64,000 nt of DNA from CAWFPR01 sp963817635 (GCA_963817635.1 CAWFPR010000005.1:744001-808000), one strand, 5' to 3'; shown: positions 1 to 10,035, counted from the first letter of the stretch. Notes: generated by a model not told the origin, from the letters alone. Translations and numbers: made by a program.

Positions 1-1
1 C

Positions 2-1625
2 GCCAACGGAAAGACGCTCTCCTGGCAGCGCGACACGAAGGACGCCTTCACGCTCCGGGTTGACGTGCCGCAGGGAGCCACCCGCCTCGACGTCGCATTC
101 GACTATCTGGAACCAGGCGCGGGCCAGTTCACGGGCGGATCGTCCGCGACGGCCAAGCTCGTGGTGATCAGCTGGAACCAGAACCTGCTGTACCCGGCCG
201 GCCGCCCGCCCAGCAACTGACCTATGACGTGAAACTGATGCTGCCGTCCGGATGGAAATTCGGCACGGCGCTCCCGACCGAAGGCCAGTCGCGGCGACAG
301 CATCACGTTCAAGCCGGTCGAACTGAACCGGCTCGTGGATTCGCCCGTCATCGCGGGGCAGTACTACCGCGCGATCGATCTCACGCCTTCGGGAGAATCG
401 GTGCATCACGAGATCGACATGGTGGCCGACAGCGCCGAGGCGCTGAACATGAGCCCGCAGGTGCAGTCGGGAATGAAGAACCTCGTGATCGAAGCGGCGA
501 GGCTCTTCGGCTCACGCCACTATCGCGACTACCACTTCCTCCTCACGCTCAGCGATCACGTCGCGCACTTCGGCCTCGAGCACCACGAATCGAACGACAG
601 CCGGCTGGGTGAACGCGCGCTCCTCTCGCCGCACGCCGGCGTGACCGTCGGAGGGCTCCTGGCGCACGAGTATGCCCATTCGTGGAACGGCAAGTTCCGC
701 CGTCCCGCCGACCTGAGCACGCCCTATTACGAGGCGCCCGAGGAAACCGACCTGCTCTGGGTCTACGAAGGATTGACCGACTTCGCCGGCCCACTCCTCG
801 CGACCCGCAGCGGACTGTGGACGCCGGAGGAGTATCGCGACTATCTCGCCGGCATCGCGGCCGCGCTCGGTCCGGGCCGGCCAGGCCGCACCTGGCGTCC
901 GCTGCTCGATACCGCGATCGGCGAGCCGGTGCTCGGCGGCGCCCGCGGCGGGTGGGCGAACTGGCGCCGCGGGACCGACTACTACGATGAAGGCGATCTG
1001 CTGTGGCTCGAGGTCGCCACCATCATCCACGACCGCACGCGCGGCCAGAAGTCGATCGACGACTTCTGCCACCTGTTCCACGGCGGCGCGAACGCCGGAC
1101 CCGAATTGAAGACCTATACGTTCGACGATGTGGTTCGCACGCTCAGCCAGGTGGCGCCGTACGACTGGGCAACATTCCTGCACGAGCGGCTCACGTCCAT
1201 CTCACCGGAGGCGCCCACGGGCGGAATCGAGAACGGCGGGTGGAAGGTCGTATTCACGGCCGAGCCGCAGAAGACGACGGGACGCCGCGCCATCCCGCCC
1301 GACTTGTACTCCGTCGGTCTGGACCTGTCCGAAGACGGCACGGTAAGGGATCGGTTGTCGGCGGTCCCGCGTTCAAGGCGGGGATCACGCCCGGGATGAA
1401 GATCGTCGCCGTGGACGACCGCGCCTATACGCACGATCGGTTCGAGGATGCCATCCGCAGCCGCACGGGCGCGTCGCAGCCGATTGCGGTCCTCGTCCTC
1501 AACGACGACTATTACAAGACCTGCCAGATCGACTACCACGGCGGTCAGCGCTTTCCCACCTCGTCCGCGACGCGAGCAAGCCGGACTACCTGGACCAGTT
1601 GATCGAGCCGAAGACGACGTCCTGA
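2..1625 (+). CDS. M61 family peptidase with PDZ domain (5' partial, frameshifted)
   Basis: Zinc aminopeptidase of the M61 (glycyl aminopeptidase) family, probably exported or periplasmic; the 5' end lies outside the window. The readable protein has the M61 beta-sandwich N-part, then the catalytic domain with the zinc motif HEYAHSWNGK near 665-700, then a C-terminal PDZ domain (GGPAFKAGITPG near 1365-1400). It ends in DQLIEPKTTS at a TGA at 1623-1625. The reading frame changes about four times (near 215, 290, 1350 and 1555), each time with family-like sequence resuming in another frame. The gene is therefore either a decayed copy or, more likely given the many similar breaks in this contig, intact with indel errors. 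Family assignment is firm; integrity is uncertain. Confidence 0.82.
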
Positions 1626-1706
1626 CCTGCGGATTCCTGCCGCCTGACCGGCGCTCCGGGAGGCCCGATTCCGATCGGCCGGAGCGTCGGGACGGCAGCG
1701 GCCAGT

Positions 1707-1712
1707 TATACT
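1707..1712 (+). promoter_or_regulatory. Possible -10 element before release factor 3
   Basis: TATACT in an otherwise GC-rich 178 bp gap, about 90 bases upstream of the GTG start of release factor 3. No convincing -35 element is seen 17 bases upstream, so this is a weak call based on the -10 match and position only. Confidence 0.25.
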
Positions 1713-1803
1713 TGCTCGAGAGGCTCCGAACCGTTCAGCCAGCGACAATCCAGCACGTTCCCGAGGCGCGGTCCGCCGTGCCGGGCGTCTACCAATACAC
1801 ACA

Positions 1804-3440
1804 GTGAATCTGGACAACCCCGCTCCGTTGACCGCCGGCGCCGCGCCGGCCGGTGAAGCCGATGCCTTTGCGCGCGAAATCGCCCGGCGTCGAACCTTCG
1901 CGATCATCTCGCATCCCGACGCCGGCAAGACCACGCTGACCGAGAAGCTGCTCCTGTACGCCGGCGCCATCGAGCTGGCGGGCGCGGTGCGCGGACGCAA
2001 GACGCAGCGGCACGCCGTCTCCGACTGGATGGAGATGGAACAGCAGCGCGGCATCTCGATCAGCGCCGCCGCCCTCGAGTTCGAGATGGACGGGCACCAC
2101 GTGACGCTCCTCGACACGCCCGGACACCAGGACTTCAGCGAGGACACCTACAGAACGCTCCTGGCGGTCGACAGCGTCGTCATGGTGCTCGACGCGGCCA
2201 AGGGCATCGAGCCCCAGACACGCAAGCTGTTCGAGGTCTGCCGCACGCGCGGGCTGCCGGTCCTGACCTTCATCAACAAGCTGGACCAGCCGGCGCTCGA
2301 TCCCTTCGAGCTGCTGGACCAAATCGAACGCGTCCTCGGGATTGCGGCCGCGCCGATCAACTGGCCGCTCGGCGACGGCCAGAACTTCGCCGGCGTCTAC
2401 GACCTCGAGGCGAAGACGGTCCTCCTGTACGAACGCGGCGCCCGGGGAGAGCGCACCGTGCCGGTGCGCGTCGGCGACCCGCACGACCCGGCTGTCGCGC
2501 ACCTGATCGGCGAGTCGCGCCAGCAGCACCTCATCGAAGCGGCGGCGATCATTTCGGGAGCGGGTACGCGCTTCGACATGGACGCCTATCGCCGGGAGCG
2601 GCTGACGCCCGTGTTCTTCGGCAGCGCCCTCAACGATTTCGGCGTCGAGCCGTTCCTCCGCGCCATCCTGACGCTCGCGCCCTCTCCGGCGCCGCGCGCC
2701 AGCGAGACCGGTCTCGTTTCGCCCACCCACCCGGATTTCTCCGGGTTCGTCTTCAAGATCCAGGCGAACATGAACCCCCGCCACCGCGACCGGGTGGCGT
2801 TCGTGCGCGTCTGTTCGGGGCGCCTGACGAAGGACATGTCGGCGGTCAACGAGCGGCTCGGCACGACGCTGCGCCTCTCCCGTGTGTACCGGTTCTTCGG
2901 CCGCGATCGCGAAACCGTTCCCGAGGCCTACCCGGGAGACGTCGTCGGGCTCGTCAATCCCGGACGGCTGGCGATCGGCGACACGCTCTACGCGGGGCAG
3001 CGTGTCCGGTACCCGCCCATCCCGCAGTTTCCCGCCGAGCGCTTCGCGAATCTCCGGCCTGCCGACGTGCGCCACAAGCGATTCGACGAGGCGGTGCGTC
3101 AGCTCGAAGAAGAGGGCCTGATGCAGGTCTTCACGCCCCAGACCGGCCTGCGCCATCCGATCATCGGCGTCGTGGGTCCGCTCCAGTTCGATGTCGTCGA
3201 GGCGAGGCTGCGGTCCGAGTACGGCATCGATTGCGTCATCGAACCGCTGCCGCACGTGGCGGCGCGGTGGCCGGTGCCGAAGTCCGCCGACAACACGACG
3301 CCTGTCACCCTGACGACCGTCCGGCGCAAGGCCGGTGAAGGACCGGCTCGGATCGCGACGTGATTCTCTTCGAATCCGCGTGGGCGCTCGGCTACGTCGT
3401 CGAAGGGAACCCTCACGTCGAGTTCCGCGACTCGATGTAG
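1804..3440 (+). CDS. prfC: Peptide chain release factor 3 (frameshift near the 3' end)
   Basis: GTPase that recycles release factors 1 and 2 from the ribosome after termination; cytosolic. The GTG start at 1804 gives a P-loop HPDAGKTT at residues 37-44, a switch region QQRGISIS, DTPGHQDF and NKLD, the standard order for RF3/EF-G-type GTPases, followed by the RF3-type domains II and III. In the first frame the protein ends early at 3363, but the expected RF3 ending (VILFESAWALGY to EFRDSM) is present in another frame and stops at 3440. One or two small shifts at about 3330-3355 therefore break a normal-length gene (about 545 residues; E. coli RF3 has 529). As a housekeeping gene cut just before its C-terminus, it is good evidence for sequence errors rather than true decay. 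Confidence 0.93.
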
Positions 3441-3683
3441 TTCCGACGCACGCCCAGGTTTGCGCTCGCCTGAACCCCGCTCAACGGGCGCCGGCGTCAC
3501 TCGAAAGAATCGGCCGATACCGCGGCCCCGCCGCAACCTCTCGTCGAAGAAATCGGCCCTGTTGATCTGGCGAAAGTCTGCTGATGTAAGATTCTGCTCA
3601 ACCAATCGAACGTCGGCGAAGCTGCGTCGCTCGCCATTCGGGCGGGACAGAACCGTCCTCCATGCGGTCAGAGGTTCACACTG

Positions 3684-4367
3684 ATGGCCTGTCGCGTGCG
3701 TGTCTGCGTCCTGGGAGCGGTGCTGGCGCTGGCCCTGCCGGCTGACGTAATCGGGCAGACCGTCACGGATGCCCGCGGCTGGTTCGGTGTCATCGCGCAG
3801 CATCGGCCTCGCGCCCGATCGGCATGGGAGACGGCGTTCGAAGGTATCGCCCACAGCCGCGATGGGCTCCGTGCGCGGGACGTGTTCGGCACGCGGGTCA
3901 CCCTGCTGCGACGGCTCTCCGCACGAACGGCGCTCGGCGGCGGATACCTCTACGATCGCGCCTTCGCCGCCTCCGGCGTGGTCGTCGAACATCGAGTGTT
4001 CGGCCAGTTCACCACCGCAGTGCCCGCCGCCGGCGGCACGTGGGCGTTCCGCACGCGGGTGGAAGCGCGCTTCATTGATGGGAACGGCGGCGAGGTCACC
4101 CGTCTGCGCCAGCAGGTCGGGTTCACTCGCCCGTGGCGAACGTCCAGCCGGCTGGCAGTCACCGCGTCCGACGAACTCCTCGTTCACGCGAACGGCAGCG
4201 TGCGCGGGCCGCGCGGCGTCGATCAGAATCGGGTGTTTGCCGGCGTGTCGGTCGCCGTCAGCGGCGGGCGGCTCCAAGTCGGATACCTCAACGACCTTGT
4301 GCCCGGCCACGGCCGCCCCCGGCGCGTGAGTCACATCCTCTCGACGACGCTGACAATCCTGTTCTGA
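3684..4367 (+). CDS. DUF2490-like outer-membrane beta-barrel protein
   Basis: Predicted small outer-membrane protein of 227 residues. It starts with a typical Sec signal peptide (basic start, then a hydrophobic stretch to about residue 25, with the cut after DVIGQ). The rest is a chain of short amphipathic beta strands: WFGVIAQ, GGGYLYDRAF, VVEHRVFGQF, VEARFIDG, QNRVFAGVSVAV and LQVGYLNDLV, ending in a hydrophobic strand with C-terminal Phe, as outer-membrane barrels do. The pattern of WFG near the start and a V/LGYLN strand near the end resembles DUF2490 proteins from memory. Function is unknown. It stands alone, with no operon partner on the same strand within 200 bases. Confidence 0.7.
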   Translation: MACRVRVCVLGAVLALALPADVIGQTVTDARGWFGVIAQHRPRARSAWETAFEGIAHSRDGLRARDVFGTRVTLLRRLSARTALGGGYLYDRAFAASGVVVEHRVFGQFTTAVPAAGGTWAFRTRVEARFIDGNGGEVTRLRQQVGFTRPWRTSSRLAVTASDELLVHANGSVRGPRGVDQNRVFAGVSVAVSGGRLQVGYLNDLVPGHGRPRRVSHILSTTLTILF

Positions 4368-4426
4368 TCCCGGCCGTCCTGGCGCCCGCCCGGTACGATT
4401 CGGCTGCAGGTCCGTCGTTCGTCGCC

Positions 4427-4690
4427 AACCCGAGAGGTGTGCTGGCCGGTCACCTGGAGGCTGCGATGAACGGGATGTTCCTCACCATCGTCGGCCTGTT
4501 CTTCAACCGCGTCACGCTCTCGGTACTACAGGCTCGTGTCTGTCGAGGCGCGCTGCTCTATAGCGTCTTCGCGAACTGGTTCTTCGCGACACTCGCCGGC
4601 ATCGCCCAGGGTCACGTACCGCCGCCCGAGCGGCAGGCGCTGGCCGCGATCCAGCCTTCCGGTTGGCTGCCGACGGCGATTCGGCGCTGA
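4427..4690 (+). pseudogene. Remnant of a hydroxylaminobenzene-mutase-like membrane protein
   Basis: A short open stretch whose translation begins NPRGVLAGHLEAAMNGMF and continues to a second hydrophobic segment containing YSVFANWF. This combination (R-G-L-HLEG-MNGMFL, then a later Y-FANW segment) is what I remember of the hydroxylaminobenzene mutase / styrene-oxide-isomerase-like small membrane proteins. The expected first membrane helix is missing, and the end after residue 60 loses similarity before the TGA at 4688-4690. It has no good start codon before the conserved block. I read it as a truncated leftover; a frameshifted live gene is possible. Confidence 0.45.
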
Positions 4691-4820
4691 ATCGTCCGGC
4701 CCCATCGTCTGTCCGCCCGTTCAACCGCGGTCGCGTCAGGCCGATTACCCATGTATGCCAGCGGCCGGTCGGCACAATTGGGTGCGGCGGTGCCGAAGCG
4801 AGCGATTTGGACTCATACCC

Positions 4821-5231
4821 ATGCTGACCTACTGTCCCCGGACGATGGGTACAGGCATCCCGACGATCGATGCCCAGCACAAGGAACTCTTCAAGCGCCT
4901 CAATCAGCTGTTCGCGCAAATGTCGGTCGGACGCGCGACCGACGGCTTGGATGAACTGCTGCTGTTCCTGAAGAACTACGCGGAGTGGCACTTCGAGCAC
5001 GAGGAAGACTGCATGGCCCGGGCGCAGTGCCCGGTGCAGGCCGCCAACAAGTCGGCGCACGCCGAGTTCATCAGGATCTTCACCGCGCTCACCGAGCGGC
5101 TGCAGAAGGACGGGCCGACGCCGACCATGGTGATCCAGGTCGAGAAGCAGTTCAGCGGGTGGATGACCAGCCACGTCGTCAAGATCGACACCAACTTGAA
5201 AAAGTGCCTGGAGGCGAAGGCTACGGCCTGA
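4821..5231 (+). CDS. Bacteriohemerythrin with one iron ligand changed
   Basis: Four-helix O2-binding diiron protein of 136 residues, cytosolic, used for O2 storage, delivery or sensing. Start ATG 4821 puts the family motif GIPTIDAQHKELF at the N-terminus. Ligands seen: H20, H57, E61, H80, H119 and D124, in the usual spacing (HFEHEE, NKSAH, WMTSHVVKID). The family normally has a His four residues before H80; here that position is Asn 76 (AAC), so one of the terminal iron ligands is missing. One base change would restore His, so a read error is possible. No neighbouring gene suggests a partner. Confidence 0.9.
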   Translation: MLTYCPRTMGTGIPTIDAQHKELFKRLNQLFAQMSVGRATDGLDELLLFLKNYAEWHFEHEEDCMARAQCPVQAANKSAHAEFIRIFTALTERLQKDGPTPTMVIQVEKQFSGWMTSHVVKIDTNLKKCLEAKATA

Positions 5232-5280
5232 GGGCGTCGTCGGGTATGCGGGTAATCGCACCCGTGATGCCGCACAACCG

Positions 5281-5397
5281 ATGAACATCCTTCTATTTGG
5301 CGCCAGCGGTCGAGCAGGAACTTCACTGCTGACCGTCTATCTCATCGCGCGCGGATTTCGAAGCCCAGCGAGAGGATGGCCTTCACCGTTTCAGTGA
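5281..5397 (+). pseudogene. N-terminal remnant of an NAD(P)-binding (Rossmann) oxidoreductase
   Basis: ATG at 5281 opens with MNILLFGASGRAGTSLL, the first strand and glycine-rich loop of an atypical short-chain dehydrogenase / NAD(P)-binding protein. After about 20 to 25 residues the similarity stops, exactly where the convergent RyR-domain gene ends (5342), and the frame closes at 5397. The missing remainder is not found on the far side of the TIR gene. It looks like a gene cut off when the TIR/RyR cassette arrived or the region was rearranged. Confidence 0.5.
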
Positions 5398-5626
5398 CCG
5401 TCGTGCGGTCGTACTGCTTCTCCGACTCGGGCAACGAGCCATAAGGCACGAGGTCGGGATGGGTCTTCGATGCGTCGTCTCGCTGCGGTCCGTGCACCCA
5501 TCCTTCCGACATGCGGCGCGCGGCCCAGTGGTCGTGCACGTTCTCGGAGAGCCGCTCCACCAGTTGCTCGAGCTCCGGCGTCAGTGCGACCGGGCTGGTG
5601 TCGATGGTGCGAGGCCGGTACGTCAT
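5342..5626 (-). CDS. RyR-domain protein
   Basis: A 94-residue stand-alone RyR (ryanodine receptor repeat) domain. The conserved features are in order: ENVHDHWAARRM, EGWVHG, RDDASKTHPDLVPY, LPESEKQYDR and a final LSLGFEI strand. In animal channels this domain is a repeat of the cytosolic part. In bacteria it occurs as a small domain beside nucleotide-signalling and conflict genes, where a ligand-binding role has been proposed. It lies 13 bases downstream of the TIR gene on the same strand, so the two are probably one transcript, and here it could sense a signal or bind the TIR product. That role is inference. Confidence 0.85.
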   Translation of the reverse strand: MTYRPRTIDTSPVALTPELEQLVERLSENVHDHWAARRMSEGWVHGPQRDDASKTHPDLVPYGSLPESEKQYDRTTVTETVKAILSLGFEIRAR

Positions 5627-5639
5627 CGCGCGCTCCTTG

Positions 5640-7007
5640 TCAGTCCAGCACCTTGATGATCCGATCGACGATGCCGTCGGCGTTCGAATGTTCCCACGCG
5701 CGAATGTACTGGATGTCGGTGAGGTAGGGTGGCAGGGCCATCTCTTCGCGCGCCAGCTTGACGGGAACCACCCTGAGCTTCTTCGCGTCGTGAGCCGCGA
5801 CGACGCTTCGAGCTTCGTGCCCGCAGTTGCCCGATGACAGATACGACGGCGACAGCATCAGGACCGCGATGGCGCTGCGATCGAGCTTCGCGAAGATCTC
5901 GTCCATCCACGGCCGGCCCGGCTCGATGGAGTCCCCGCCGTCGCGATAGTCGAACACCGACTGGAAGCGCCGCCGCAGGGCCGTCGCGATCGGCGCCACC
6001 AGGGCTTCGTCCTGGCCGCTGTAGCTGAGGAAGACGGCTTCCTTGCGCATCGCGGCCTCGCGAAAATACGCCCGCGCCTCTTCCACCGCGCCGATGCGCC
6101 GGCCTTCCTGGAGGATCCGGTCGAGCCGTTTCTGGAACCCGTCGACCAGTTGATCTTCGGTCGTCCAGCGCACGATGTCCTTGCTGTACCCTACGTCGTA
6201 CGCGCCGTAGAGGCTCCCTTCGAGCGGCGGCCGGCCCGTGTCTGTGCCGGGACCGTCCGATGACTGCCACGAGAGCCGCAGCGTCGGAATGGCCTGCCCG
6301 TGCAGGTACGCGCCGATGCCGGTTTCCGCTGCCGCCGCGCCCACGTCCGTGACGATCCAGTCCGCGGCCTGGAGCCTGCTGACGAGCCGACCGTCCAGTT
6401 GCGGCGGCCACGCCAGCCGTTCGACCTCGATGTTCGAGGCGCCGGCCATGGACTCGAGCCGCCGGACGATATCTTCCTTGTACCCCTGAGGCGGGAGCAG
6501 CAACCCGACCGTTCGGCCGGGTAGCTGCGGGCACGTCCGCTCGTACTGCATCGAGACGTCCACGTTCTCGCAGAACCGCTTGAACAGGCTCCGGAAAGCC
6601 TCGCGATTCGGGGAGCCGCCGCGGCCCGTCACTTCCTTGTGATCGAACGGGCACACGAACATCGACGGCGGGAGCGGGATGACCGGACCGTACCGGCGGT
6701 CCACGAAGACGATGGCGGGCGTCCGCCCGCGGACCGCGAGGTCGACCTCGAGCCGGAAGTACCGGCTCGCTTCGAGCAGCAACTGGCGGGTCGGGCGTTC
6801 GTCTCCCTCGCCGTCATACGGATAGATGCCGACAAACGCGTCGGTATCCCGAATCATGCGCTCGAGGCGCGTGACGTTGGTGGATCCCGTGCCCCGGTCC
6901 ACGTCGAACTGCAGCTCGGCGACCTCGCTGAACACCTCGTGAAAATAGGTGTTCACCACGGGCGACTGGTAGCGGTGGCTCAGAAAGGCCTTGAGCGTCA
7001 AAGACAT
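5640..7007 (-). CDS. TIR-domain protein with N-terminal Rossmann-like domain, putative NADase effector
   Basis: A 455-residue cytosolic protein. The C-terminal third (residues about 323-440) is a TIR domain: VFLSYSGQDEAL, a DYRDGGDSIEPG loop, the helix with WMDEIF, AVLMLSPSYL and NCGHEAR. E398 in the last motif matches the catalytic Glu of NAD-cleaving TIR domains. The first 160 residues form another alpha/beta domain that begins with a TIR/deoxyribosyltransferase-like strand (FLSHRY), has NVTRLERMIRDTDAFVGIYPYDGE, and resembles DUF4062- or SLOG-type sensor domains. A middle region (about 165-300) looks like a further alpha/beta unit. The start was set at ATG 7007 because the conserved fold begins at once. 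With the RyR gene it forms a two-gene cassette that could be an antiphage abortive-infection module. Confidence 0.82.
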   Translation of the reverse strand: MSLTLKAFLSHRYQSPVVNTYFHEVFSEVAELQFDVDRGTGSTNVTRLERMIRDTDAFVGIYPYDGEGDERPTRQLLLEASRYFRLEVDLAVRGRTPAIVFVDRRYGPVIPLPPSMFVCPFDHKEVTGRGGSPNREAFRSLFKRFCENVDVSMQYERTCPQLPGRTVGLLLPPQGYKEDIVRRLESMAGASNIEVERLAWPPQLDGRLVSRLQAADWIVTDVGAAAAETGIGAYLHGQAIPTLRLSWQSSDGPGTDTGRPPLEGSLYGAYDVGYSKDIVRWTTEDQLVDGFQKRLDRILQEGRRIGAVEEARAYFREAAMRKEAVFLSYSGQDEALVAPIATALRRRFQSVFDYRDGGDSIEPGRPWMDEIFAKLDRSAIAVLMLSPSYLSSGNCGHEARSVVAAHDAKKLRVVPVKLAREEMALPPYLTDIQYIRAWEHSNADGIVDRIIKVLD

Positions 7008-7091
7008 GTCGGGTGCCCTGCGCCGGGCCTTAGACGGTAGCACAGGTTCCGGGGCGCCGGGCCGGGCGCCTCGCCCGTCTCGCGAGGAGCA

Positions 7092-7120
7092 TTGACACCC
7101 CGCCCCGCCCTTCGTAGCAT
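7092..7120 (+). promoter_or_regulatory. Sigma-70-type promoter for the PIG-L gene
   Basis: TTGACA at 7092-7097, a 17-base spacer, then TAGCAT at 7115-7120. The -35 box is a perfect match, the spacing is ideal, and the -10 box matches four of six positions. Transcription would begin about 50 bases before the ATG at 7179. Confidence 0.55.
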
Positions 7121-7178
7121 GAGGCACTTTCTATCGAGCGCCGACTCGAGTCCACCATAGGCGCTTCCGGAGCACGCA

Positions 7179-9996
7179 ATGAACCTCAGAAAACATCCGA
7201 TTGCACTGTTGCTGGCCACATTCGTCGCCGTGGCTGCCATCCTCATGGGGACGGACCTCGTCAACGGCGGCGTTTCGGCTCAGAACCGGAAGAATTTCTC
7301 GATTATCAGCGAGCAAAGCGGCCACGTCGCGCTTGGGCTGGCCATCCGTAAGCTGGACGTCGCCGGCACCTACATGCAGTGCCCCGCGCATCCCGATGAC
7401 GAGACGAACCCGCTCTTCGCCCTGTACGGGTATGGCATGGGCCTGCGCACGATCGACCTGCAGAACAACCGGGGCGACGGCGGCCAGAACGAGATCGGCC
7501 CGGAGCTGTTCCGCGACATCGGCGTGCTGCGTACCGCGGAGCTGCTCGCCGCGCACGAGATCGACGGCGCGGAACAGTACTTCACGCGCGCCATCGACTA
7601 CGGCTACTCCTTCGATCCGCAGGAGGTCATCCGCAAGTGGGGCCACGACGACATCGTGGGCGACTACGTGCGGCTGTTCCGCACGCTGCGGCCGGAAGTC
7701 GTGGTGACGATGAACATCCAGGGGCGCGGCGGCGACCGCGCGCACGAAGCCCAGACCATTCTCGTGCGCGACGCCTTCCGCGCCGCAGGCGATCCGACGA
7801 AATACCCCGAACAGCTGCGCGAGGGGCTCAGGCCCTGGCAGCCACGCAAGCTGTATTTCTCCGGCGCCGGCATCGTGCAGCCGGGCGGCGAGCGGACCTC
7901 GCCGGCGCACGTCGCGCGCATCGACACGGCGGCGTACGATCCGCTCCTGGGCCGGACCTACGCCGAGATCGGGACCGACGCGCACGGCAACCACAAGTGC
8001 CAGGGCACAGGCGGGGTGCCGCCGCTGCTCGGAGTCGTGGGCGGCCGCGGCCGTGGAGGCCGGGGTGGGCCGCCGGCGCCCGCTGGACGGGGAGGTGCGC
8101 CAGGCGGCGCGCGCGGCGGCGCGGTCTACACCCTCGTTGACACGACGATACCGGGCGAGCAGGACAAGGACGAGACGTCGTTGTTCGATGGCATCGACGT
8201 CAGCGTGAAGGGGCTGGCCCATTACGCCGGGTCCGCGCCTCCGGCTGCCCTCACTACCGGCCTCGCCGCGATCGCGGACGCCGCGTCCGCCGCGTCCCGT
8301 GCATTCGACGGAGGCAACGACGCTGGCACGGTCGCGCCGATTGCCACCGGGCTGACGGCCGTGCGCTCGCTCCGCGGCCAGCTCGCCTCGATGGGATTGT
8401 CAGACGATGCGCGCTACGAGATCGACTTCCGGCTCGAGACCGAGGAGGCGGACTTCCAGGATGCGCTGCTGGCGGCCCACGGCCTGACGTTCGGTGCCGT
8501 CGCGAACGACGGCCTCATCATCGCGGGCCAGCCGGTGCAGTTGACCGTTGCGGCGGTCAACCGAGGAGCGGCCGACGTCACGGTGCGTGACGTCGCCATC
8601 GCTGGCTTCGACCGCCCGGGCGCGTGCGCGCCGGGGCCGATCGCTACCGACGGCGTGTTCACCTGCGAATCGACCGCCACCGTGCCGGCCGGCGCGAAGC
8701 CCACCGAGCCGTACTTCACGGACAACTACTGGAGCCACCCGGAAAACCAGGCGATCTACCGGTTCGATCCATCCGTGCCGTTCGGCGTCCCGTTTGCGAA
8801 GACGCCGTTTCGCGCGACCGTCCACCTGACGGTCGGCGGCGTTGACGTCACGAAAGAGCTGCCGTTCGAGTATCGCTACGTGAAGGATCTCTATTTCGGC
8901 GACAAGCGGATGGAGCTGACCGTCGTGCCGGCCTTCTCGGTGGAGGCGACGCCGCGCCTGGCGATTATCCCCGCCGGGGCCGCGGCGACCACCCGGGCCA
9001 CGACGCGCGAGATGTTCGTTGCCGTCACCAACGGGACGAAGGGCCCCGCGGACGCGACCGTCGTCACTGACGCTGCCGGCCGGCTGGAGCGCCTCGCCGG
9101 TCTCGGCGCCGCTGCACTTCGACAACGAAGACGAATCGCTCTCGGCGCGCTTCGTCGTCACGGCGCCCGCGCAGGTGAAGACTGGCGACTACACGGTGAC
9201 GGCGACGGTCCGCTCGGCCGCGACCGGCGCGCAGACCTTCGCCAGCGGCTACCAGGAGATTGAGTACCCGCACATCGAGCGCCGCCAGGTGATCAAGCCG
9301 TCCGCCACCGAGGTGAAGGTCGTGGACGTCAAGACCGTGCCCGGCCTCAACGTCGGCTACATCGTCGGCGTGGGCGACCAGGTGCCGCCGGCAATCGAGC
9401 AGCTTGGGGGGAAGGTGTCGTTCATCGACACGAACGAGCTGGCGTGGGGCGATCTGTCGAAGTACGACGTCATCATGACCGGCGTCCGCGCCTACGAGCG
9501 TCGCGACGACCTGCGCGCCTACAACAAGCGGCTCATCGATTACGCGGCGGCTGGCGGGACGGTGATCGTGCAGTACAACAAGATGGAGTTCAACCAGGCG
9601 CAATACGGACCCTATCCCGCCACCGTCGGACGCGACCGCGTCGCGGACGAGACCGTGCCGGTCAAGATCCTCGTGCCCGGCCATCCCGTGTTCAACTACC
9701 CGAACAAGATCGGGCCGGCCGCCTGGGCCAACTGGGTGCAGGAGCGCGGGCTCTACTTCCTGGGTGAGAAGGACCCCAAGTACGTGGATCTGATCTCCAT
9801 GACCGATTCGTTCCCCGACAACCCGGGCGAGAAGCTCGGATCGCTCGTCGAGGGCAAGATCGGGAAGGGCCGCTGGCTGTACCTGGGCCTCGGACTGTGG
9901 CGCCAGCTCCCTGCGGGGACGCCCGGCGCCTACCAGTTGCTGGCGAACCTGCTGGCGCTGCCCAAGGCTCCCGGGTCCTCCGCCGCGATGCGGTAA
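7179..9996 (+). CDS. Exported PIG-L family deacetylase fused to NEW3-like and glutamine-amidotransferase-like domains
   Basis: Predicted secreted zinc-dependent deacetylase of about 938 residues. Residues 1-35 form a signal peptide or anchor. The PIG-L domain follows with the zinc motif HPDDE at 71-75. Around residues 285-320 is a low-complexity stretch of Gly, Arg, Pro and Ala. Then come immunoglobulin-like beta domains resembling alpha-galactosidase-associated NEW3 domains, and a C-terminal alpha/beta domain (GYIVGVGDQVPPAIEQLG to the end) like ThuA / class I amidotransferases. This multidomain design is known from Acidobacteria and Bacteroidetes; the likely substrate is an N-acetylated sugar. 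A single shift near 9065-9075 (…DATVV, then LTLPAGWSASP in another frame) splits the gene. Confidence 0.83.
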
Positions 9997-10035
9997 GAGG
10001 GCAGACCGAAGATACGGAGGTGTTTCAGCCGGCGA

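Noticed and set aside
3441..3683. Possible coding remnant between release factor 3 and the DUF2490-like gene
   Set aside because: No frame gives recognisable or codon-typical sequence; treated as non-coding upstream region.
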